Below are positions 1 through 5,588 of a DNA stretch of 11,288 bases, piece after piece. Source of the stretch: an uncultured Bacteroidales bacterium (lineage in GTDB: Bacteria > Bacteroidota > Bacteroidia > Bacteroidales > F082); contig CALFIT010000264.1 in assembly GCA_937877465.1 (NCBI GenBank), forward strand, positions 1-11,288. The letters are read 5' to 3'. Position numbers and translations under genes: made by a program. How positions within the stretch are numbered: position 1 is the stretch's first letter; every line of letters begins with the position of its first letter. The notes under the pieces are model-generated. The model was not told where the DNA came from. It was given only the letters and a program-made list of their open reading frames with translations, and did no database searches.

Positions 1-2
1 AC

Positions 3-2330
3 ACGGAGCAAATGACCCTCATCCGCGATTCGGTGGTCAGCCCGCTAACGGCAACCGATGATGTCTTTGAATACCAATTCGTTGCGGCACAGTCCACCAA
101 GTTTGAGGTGCAGGTGCAGAACGCATGGAATCCGACCATTGAACCCCTACCCTTCTCTGTCGACGTGTTGCCCGATGCCTATCCCGACATCCGCGTCGAG
201 TCGTTTGACGAACAACTGTCGACCGACGTGTATTTCTCAGGCCTTGTCACAGACGACTACGGCTTCTCGAAGTTGACGTTCAACTGCAAGGTCAATGAAC
301 CCATCGAGAAAAGCATCGTCAAAACGGTGCCGTTGGACCTCAAGCAGACGCGCTCGTCGTTTTTCTACCAGTTAAACATGGACAGCCTTGGCATCATGCC
401 CGGACAGAATATGGAGGTCTATTTCGAGATTTGGGACAACGACGGCTTCCACGGACCCAAGTCGAAACGCTCCGAGACCTTCACCTATTATAAGCCTTCT
501 GAAAGTGCCTTGGACAGCATCGCCAACCAACAGTCGGAAGACATCATGGAACGCCTTTCGGAGAAGTCGCAAGAGGCTGACAAACTGCAAGATGAGATAG
601 AGAAAATACTGCAAGACCTGATACAAAAGAAGGATTTGGACTGGGCCGACAAGGAGAAGATGAAGGAGCTGATGGAGAAGCAGCAACAGATTCAGGACGA
701 ATGGAACAAATTGCAAGAAGAGCAGGAGAAGTTAGCCGATTTCATGAAAGAAAACGAAATCGCCAACGAGGATTTGCTGAAGAAACAGGAGCAAATCAAC
801 AAGCTCTTCGAAGAGGTGATTCCGGAGGAGCTTCAGAAGATGATGGAGCAAATCGACAGGCTGTTGGAAGAGATGCCACGTGAGCAAATGCAGCAAACCA
901 TGCAGGACATCAAGAAAAACAACCAAAAGATGCAGGAGCTGCTCGACCGCAACCTCGCCCTTTTGGAGCAATTGAAGATGGAAAAAGACCTTAACGACTT
1001 GGCCAACAAATTGGACAAGTTGGGCGAGGAATTGCAAAGACAAGACGCTGAAAACCAAGACGGTGAAGCAGGGGAGGAGGGCGACAAAAAATCGGCCGAG
1101 GAAGCCAAGGAGGAATTCGACAAGATGATGGACGAACTCGACCAGCTCTTGGAGAAAAACGAGACCCTCAACGACCCCTTCGACATGCAAAAGGACGAGG
1201 CGATGCAGGAAAGCATCGACCAAGACCTGCAAGACGCCATGCAAAACGAGCAGTCGGGCGACCAGCAGCAGTCGCAGCAAAACAAGCAAGAGGCCGGACA
1301 GAAGATGAAGCAGATGGCCAACAACATGATGATGCAAATGCAGATGGCGGGCATGGAACAGATGGCCGAGGACGCCCATTTGGTGCGCATCCTGCTCGAA
1401 AACGTGGTCCACGCCTCGCACGAACAGGAAGCCCTGATGACGGAAATAGGACAACTTCGCACCGACGACCCCTCGTTGGTGCAGAAAATCATCACGCAAA
1501 AGGAAATCGCCGACAACTTCGGCATGGTGCGCGACTCGTTGCACAACCTCGCCTTGCGTCAGCCCATGATCCAAAACTTCGTGTTCGACGAGTTGCATAC
1601 TATTGACAATCAGACCGAAAACGCGATGAAGCAACTCAACAACCTGAAACTCTCGCAGGCCATGCGCCACCAGCAAACCGCCATGATGTCGATGAACAAC
1701 CTCGCGCTGATGCTCGCCGAGTCGTTGGAGAACATGGAAAACTCGATGGATGCCATGGGTATGCCGATGCCCAACAGCAAACCCAAGACCGGACAGGGGA
1801 GCCAGAGCCTGCAAAACATGCAACAGTTGCAGCAGCAAATCAGCGACCAACTCAAGCAGATGCAGCAGCAGATGGAGCAGGGCCAGCAAACGCCCAACTC
1901 GATGAGCGAGGAATTTGCACGCATGGCCGCCGAGCAGGAAATGCTGCGCCAAGGCATGCAGCAGATGCTTAACGACATGAAGGAAAACGGACAACTCGGC
2001 GACGACGGATTCAACGATATCATCAAGGACATGGAGAAGTTAGAGGAGGAATTGGTGAACAAAAAAATCAACCGTCAGATGATTGAGCGCAGCCAACAAA
2101 TCGAGTCGCGAATGTTGGAGTCGCAGAAGGCACAAGAGAAACGCGAACAAGAGGAAAAACGCAAGTCAAACGAGTTCAAAGGCAGCCACTTCGACCGACA
2201 GATCGACGAGCTTCTGTATGAGCAATCGCTCAAGAGGAACCTGGAATTTCTGCGGACCAACCCGATAGAATATGCGCCGTATTACCAGCAGAAAATCAAC
2301 GAGTATTACTTGAAGAAAAACACGAGATAA
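3..2330 (+). CDS. DUF4175 family protein, 3' part (N-terminus lies off the left edge)
   Basis: The frame is open to the left edge (T-E-Q before the ATG at 12), so that ATG is probably internal. About 775 codons are visible; family members in Bacteroidota are, from memory, roughly 1100 residues with N-terminal membrane segments, so about a third, including the membrane part, is probably missing. The visible protein begins with a beta-rich Ig-like region (to about base 490). A long charged coiled coil rich in Glu, Gln, Lys and Leu follows (about 500-1050), then an acidic linker, a Gln/Met-rich stretch (about 1240-1380), a helical region, a second Gln/Met-rich stretch (about 1800-1970) and a basic helical tail. 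No catalytic motif is visible and the family's function is unknown to me. The stop is one base before the ybeY start, so the two are probably co-transcribed. The assignment rests on the coiled-coil pattern, the C-terminal tail and the ybeY-mnmG context. Confidence 0.82.
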   Translation, partial: TEQMTLIRDSVVSPLTATDDVFEYQFVAAQSTKFEVQVQNAWNPTIEPLPFSVDVLPDAYPDIRVESFDEQLSTDVYFSGLVTDDYGFSKLTFNCKVNEPIEKSIVKTVPLDLKQTRSSFFYQLNMDSLGIMPGQNMEVYFEIWDNDGFHGPKSKRSETFTYYKPSESALDSIANQQSEDIMERLSEKSQEADKLQDEIEKILQDLIQKKDLDWADKEKMKELMEKQQQIQDEWNKLQEEQEKLADFMKENEIANEDLLKKQEQINKLFEEVIPEELQKMMEQIDRLLEEMPREQMQQTMQDIKKNNQKMQELLDRNLALLEQLKMEKDLNDLANKLDKLGEELQRQDAENQDGEAGEEGDKKSAEEAKEEFDKMMDELDQLLEKNETLNDPFDMQKDEAMQESIDQDLQDAMQNEQSGDQQQSQQNKQEAGQKMKQMANNMMMQMQMAGMEQMAEDAHLVRILLENVVHASHEQEALMTEIGQLRTDDPSLVQKIITQKEIADNFGMVRDSLHNLALRQPMIQNFVFDELHTIDNQTENAMKQLNNLKLSQAMRHQQTAMMSMNNLALMLAESLENMENSMDAMGMPMPNSKPKTGQGSQSLQNMQQLQQQISDQLKQMQQQMEQGQQTPNSMSEEFARMAAEQEMLRQGMQQMLNDMKENGQLGDDGFNDIIKDMEKLEEELVNKKINRQMIERSQQIESRMLESQKAQEKREQEEKRKSNEFKGSHFDRQIDELLYEQSLKRNLEFLRTNPIEYAPYYQQKINEYYLKKNTR

Positions 2331-2331
2331 G

Positions 2332-2751
2332 ATGATCAGATTCAGCACATTGGATGTGGAGATGCCGCCTATCGAGCCGCTGCGCGACAAGGCTTGGATC
2401 GAACAGGTGGCCGAAGGCTATGGCAAGTCGGTAGGGGAGTTGTACTACTATTTCTGTAGTGACGACAAGTTATTGGAAATCAATAAGGAACGCCTTGGCC
2501 ACGACTTCTATACTGACATCGTGACCTTCCCTTTGACCGACTGCGCAAAGGTGCTTTCGAGCGAGTTTTGCATCAGCGTCGACAGGATAAAGGAGAACGC
2601 AGGGACCTTTGGAAGGAGCTATGAAAGCGAATTGCACCGTGTCGTCATTCACGGCGTACTGCATCTCATTGGCTTCGACGACCTGACCGAAGAGGAAGAG
2701 CAGGTGATGCGTGAAAAAGAGGAAGAAGCGTTGAAATTGTTATTTAGCTAA
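2332..2751 (+). CDS. ybeY: Endoribonuclease YbeY (rRNA maturation factor)
   Basis: YbeY is a small metal-dependent RNase that takes part in 16S rRNA 3'-end maturation and late 30S ribosome quality control. The 139-residue product is close to the usual length. The metal-binding signature near the C-terminus reads H107-GVL-H111-LIGFD-D117: the two first His ligands are present, but the usual third His is Asp. The motif is preceded by a typical RVVIHG segment and followed by an acidic helix (LTEEEEQVMREKEEEAL) normal for the family. An upstream VTFPL segment (about residues 64-68) also fits. The ATG starts one base after the DUF4175 stop, which suggests translational coupling. mnmG follows after 52 bp. 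The His-to-Asp change resembles what I recall from Bacteroidota homologues and is probably not a defect. Family assignment is secure; activity is inferred. Confidence 0.93.
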   Translation: MIRFSTLDVEMPPIEPLRDKAWIEQVAEGYGKSVGELYYYFCSDDKLLEINKERLGHDFYTDIVTFPLTDCAKVLSSEFCISVDRIKENAGTFGRSYESELHRVVIHGVLHLIGFDDLTEEEEQVMREKEEEALKLLFS

Positions 2752-2776
2752 TTGATTGTCAAATTGTTAAACAAAT

Positions 2777-2792
2777 TGTTTCCCGTGAAACA
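2777..2792. promoter_or_regulatory. parS-like palindrome upstream of mnmG
   Basis: TGTTTCCCGTGAAACA matches the widely conserved ParB-binding consensus TGTTTCACGTGAAACA at 15 of 16 positions; the only change is A to C at position 7. It lies in the 52-bp ybeY-mnmG gap and ends 11 nt before the mnmG ATG. A near-copy sits after mnmG at 4685. It could be a partition site or an operator for an unknown repressor. The match is seen directly; ParB binding is inferred. Confidence 0.6.
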
Positions 2793-2803
2793 CCGAAAGA
2801 AAG

Positions 2804-4678
2804 ATGCTTTTTGAACCGTATGATATCATCGTTGTAGGGGCGGGTCACGCTGGATGCGAAGCGGCGGCGGCGGCAGCCAACATGGGTAGCAAGGTGCTGC
2901 TCGTCACCATGGACTTGCGCCTGATGGCTTCCATGTCGTGCAACCCCGCCATGGGCGGCATCGCCAAGGGACAAATCGTGCGCGAAATTGATGCCATGGG
3001 CGGCTACAGCGGCATCGTCAGCGACCGCACCATGATCCAATTCCGAATGCTCAACAAGTCGAAAGGTCCCGCCATGTGGAGTCCTCGCTGCCAAAGCGAC
3101 AAGATGATGTTCAGCGCAGATTGGCGCAGCCTCTTGGAGCAGACGCCCAACCTCGATTTTTGGCAAGACACCGTAGTGGGGCTGCTCTTCAAAGGCGACC
3201 GAGTATGTGGCGTGAAAACGATGATGGGCGGCGAAATCGAAAGCAAGGCCGTCATCCTCACCAACGGCACCTTCTTGAACGGTTTGATTCACATAGGAGA
3301 ACAGCATTTCGCGGGCGGAAGGATGGGCGAAGTGGCGGTTCACGGCATCACCGAACAGTTGAGAGAAATCGGTTTTGAGGCCAAACGCCTGAAAACGGGA
3401 ACTCCCGTCCGCATCGACGGTAGGACGATAGATTTCAGCCGTCTTATTGAGCAAAAAGGCGATGATGAAGTGGTCGGTTTTTCCTACACCGAACCCTTCA
3501 GGATCCAAAAGCAAAGGAGCTGCTGGATTGCGCATACCTCATTAAAAGTGCACGAAACGCTTCGCAAAGGCTTCAAATATTCACCCATGTTCAACGGGCG
3601 GATCCAAGGCGTTGGACCAAGATATTGCCCCAGCATCGAGGACAAAATCGAGCGTTTTGCGGGTAAGGACAGCCATCAACTCTTCGTGGAACCTGAGGGT
3701 TGGACAACGGAAGAATACTATCTCAACGGTTTCAGTTCGTCGCTGCCGGATTACATCCAATACGAGGCGTTGCGACAAATCGAAGGCTTCGAAAATGCGA
3801 AAATATTCCGGCCCGGCTACGCCATCGAATATGACTATTTCCCGCCCGACCAACTGCACCATTCCTTGGAAACACGCCTCGTGCATGGCCTATATTTCGC
3901 CGGACAAATCAACGGGACAACGGGGTATGAAGAAGCCGCTTGCCAAGGTCTGATGGCGGGAATCAACGCCAGCCTTGCGCTGAACGACAAGGAGCCGTTG
4001 GTTTTGTCGCGGTCGGAAGCCTACATAGGTGTCCTGATCGACGACCTCATCACCAAGGGCGTAGATGAACCTTACAGGATGTTCACGAGTAGGGCTGAAT
4101 ACCGCATCTTGCTCAGGCAAGACAACGCCGACGCACGGCTGAGCGAATTGTCGTACAAATTGGGCTTGGCCAAGGAAGACCGTTACCAAAAGTACGTGGA
4201 AAAACTGGAGAAAGTGGAAGCCATCAAAGCGTTTTTGGACGAAACGCCCGTCTATCCCGACGATGTCAACGGACTGTTGGAGCGAAAAGGAAGTTCGAGA
4301 ATCGACCAAAAGATGAAACTGAGTTACCTGCTTCTGCGGCCCCAACTCAACCTGTTTGAATTGGTGGAGCATTTGCCGCCATTGAGAGAAAGATACGACC
4401 TGAACGACCGCTTCGAAAGGGAATGCCTCGAAGAGGCTGAAATCCAAATCAAATACGACAGTTATATACAAAAGGAAAACGAGTTGGCCGACAAGCTGAA
4501 CCGCTTGGAGAACGTGAAACTCCCCAAAGACTTCGATTTCCACAGTTTGCAATCGCTGTCGTTTGAATCGAGGGAAAAACTCAACAAATACCATCCTGAG
4601 ACCTTGGGACAAGCCTCAAGAATCAGTGGGATTTCGCCAGCCGACATCAACGTATTGGCCATATTTTTAGGAAGATAA
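2804..4678 (+). CDS. mnmG: tRNA uridine-5-carboxymethylaminomethyl modification enzyme MnmG (GidA)
   Basis: MnmG is the FAD-binding partner of the GTPase MnmE; together they install the (carboxymethyl)aminomethyl group at C5 of wobble uridine 34 in certain tRNAs, in the cytoplasm. The 624-residue length is typical. Visible features are the N-terminal dinucleotide-binding GAGHAG (residues 12-17), S45-C46-NPAMGGIAKG, the FLNGLIHIG and GGRMGE segments (about 158-175), RYC275PSIEDK with the second conserved Cys, GQINGTTGYEEAACQG (about 367-382), and the SRAEYRILLRQDNADARL block (about 429-446) leading into the helical GidA-associated C-terminal domain. The start at 2804 places the FAD motif at the expected distance from the N-terminus. 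There is no Shine-Dalgarno sequence, only GAAAGAAAG. Parts of the flanks are parS-like (2777-2792 and 4685-4700). The gene is intact with no missing key residues. Confidence 0.98.
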   Translation: MLFEPYDIIVVGAGHAGCEAAAAAANMGSKVLLVTMDLRLMASMSCNPAMGGIAKGQIVREIDAMGGYSGIVSDRTMIQFRMLNKSKGPAMWSPRCQSDKMMFSADWRSLLEQTPNLDFWQDTVVGLLFKGDRVCGVKTMMGGEIESKAVILTNGTFLNGLIHIGEQHFAGGRMGEVAVHGITEQLREIGFEAKRLKTGTPVRIDGRTIDFSRLIEQKGDDEVVGFSYTEPFRIQKQRSCWIAHTSLKVHETLRKGFKYSPMFNGRIQGVGPRYCPSIEDKIERFAGKDSHQLFVEPEGWTTEEYYLNGFSSSLPDYIQYEALRQIEGFENAKIFRPGYAIEYDYFPPDQLHHSLETRLVHGLYFAGQINGTTGYEEAACQGLMAGINASLALNDKEPLVLSRSEAYIGVLIDDLITKGVDEPYRMFTSRAEYRILLRQDNADARLSELSYKLGLAKEDRYQKYVEKLEKVEAIKAFLDETPVYPDDVNGLLERKGSSRIDQKMKLSYLLLRPQLNLFELVEHLPPLRERYDLNDRFERECLEEAEIQIKYDSYIQKENELADKLNRLENVKLPKDFDFHSLQSLSFESREKLNKYHPETLGQASRISGISPADINVLAIFLGR

Positions 4679-4684
4679 CGAATT

Positions 4685-4700
4685 TGTTTCACATGAAACA
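4685..4700. promoter_or_regulatory. parS-like palindrome downstream of mnmG, before the methyltransferase gene
   Basis: TGTTTCACATGAAACA matches the parS consensus at 15 of 16 positions; the only change is G to A at position 9. It starts 6 bp after the mnmG stop and ends 9 nt before the methyltransferase ATG. Its position relative to the next start codon repeats that of the site at 2777, and both sites are followed by a CAC/CGA-type flank. ParB binding is inferred; an operator or a post-transcriptional hairpin is possible. Confidence 0.6.
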
Positions 4701-4709
4701 CGACGAAAA

Positions 4710-5588
4710 ATGAACAACAATTGCCCCTGGTGCGGCTCGGATAAAGCACAAATCAACCTCTGGTTGCGGGATGAATTTCTGACCAAGGAAGATTTCCATA
4801 TCTGCGAATGCTTGAATTGTGGCCTGCTGTATACGATGCCCCGCCCGCCGAAAGACAAGATAGGTGACTATTACAAATCGGAAGATTATTATAGCCACAA
4901 GGAAAACAAGAAAGGCTTCATTCCGAGGCTTTATGAAAGGGTGAAATCCATCAACCTGAAAAACAAATACAAAATTGCCGCCACGGGAAAAGATTGCGGT
5001 ACAATGCTTGACATCGGCTGTGGAGTGGGTGATTTCCTGCATTTTGCCGAGCAAAAAGGCTGGTCTTGCACGGGAGTGGAGCCTTCCGACGATGCCAAAA
5101 CCATCGCTCGAAACCGTATCAAGGCCGACATCATCAATAGCGAGGATTTAAATGCCCTCCCTGACGCGAGCTTCGACCTCATCACCATGTGGCATGTCTT
5201 AGAGCATGTCGACGACCTGAGATGGCAAGTCGAACAGTTACAGCGACTTATCAAACCCGACGGACGCATTGTCATAGCCGTACCTAACTACAAATCCTAC
5301 GACGGACAGTATTACAAGGAATTGTGGGCCGCCTACGACGTGCCGCGTCATCTGAACCATTTCAATAGCACTACTATCGCTAAAATATTCAAAACCAAAG
5401 GATTAGAATTGGTCAAAACAGAAAGACTCAGATGGGATGCCTATTACATCTCGTTCATGAGCGAACAATACAAACATCACAATCTGCCTTTGATAAGAGG
5501 TGCCTTCCGTGGACTCGTCTCCAACTGCAAAGCGCGTCGTTCAGGCGAATGGTCAAGTTTAGTGTATGTCTTCGAGCGCAATAAATAA
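4710..5588 (+). CDS. Class I SAM-dependent methyltransferase with N-terminal Cys4 zinc-ribbon-like motif
   Basis: The 292-residue protein starts with a compact Cys cluster: C5-PW-C8 and, 25 residues later, C34-LN-C37 followed by GLLY, which looks like a zinc ribbon (C32 is an additional Cys). A Rossmann methyltransferase core follows. SAM motif I is LDIGCGVGDF (about residues 100-109), the acidic end of strand 2 is GVEPS (about 122-126), and the segment DASFDLITMWHVLEHVDD (about 152-169) is the motif seen in UbiG/Methyltransf_23-type enzymes. A later block, IVIAVPNYKSYDGQYY, is typical of the same group. The substrate cannot be read from sequence; this architecture occurs among enzymes acting on sugars, lipids and small molecules. 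The gene starts 31 bp after mnmG, next to a parS-like site. Its last 23 bp overlap the kinase gene. Confidence 0.85.
   Translation: MNNNCPWCGSDKAQINLWLRDEFLTKEDFHICECLNCGLLYTMPRPPKDKIGDYYKSEDYYSHKENKKGFIPRLYERVKSINLKNKYKIAATGKDCGTMLDIGCGVGDFLHFAEQKGWSCTGVEPSDDAKTIARNRIKADIINSEDLNALPDASFDLITMWHVLEHVDDLRWQVEQLQRLIKPDGRIVIAVPNYKSYDGQYYKELWAAYDVPRHLNHFNSTTIAKIFKTKGLELVKTERLRWDAYYISFMSEQYKHHNLPLIRGAFRGLVSNCKARRSGEWSSLVYVFERNK

Noticed and set aside
1237..1400. Cag/atg-rich stretch as a tandem DNA repeat
   Set aside because: The codons are mixed and no unit repeats exactly at a fixed period; it is amino-acid bias and not a DNA repeat.
732..1994. A long open frame (420 codons) on the minus strand inside the DUF4175 gene
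   Set aside because: Its translation is Leu/His-rich with no domain pattern, as expected from the antisense of Gln/Glu/Met-rich codons; the + frame has clear family character.
2715..2760. TTATTTAGC as a possible -7 promoter box before mnmG
   Set aside because: It lacks the TTTG end of the Bacteroidota box and overlaps the ybeY stop codon; no good -33 element is seen.
4512..4520. ACGTGAAAC, resembling half of the parS-like palindrome
   Set aside because: It lies in mnmG codons (N-V-K) and the left half does not match, so there is no dyad.
3890..4612. A 240-codon minus-strand frame inside mnmG
   Set aside because: Antisense of a conserved full-length housekeeping gene, without domain features.
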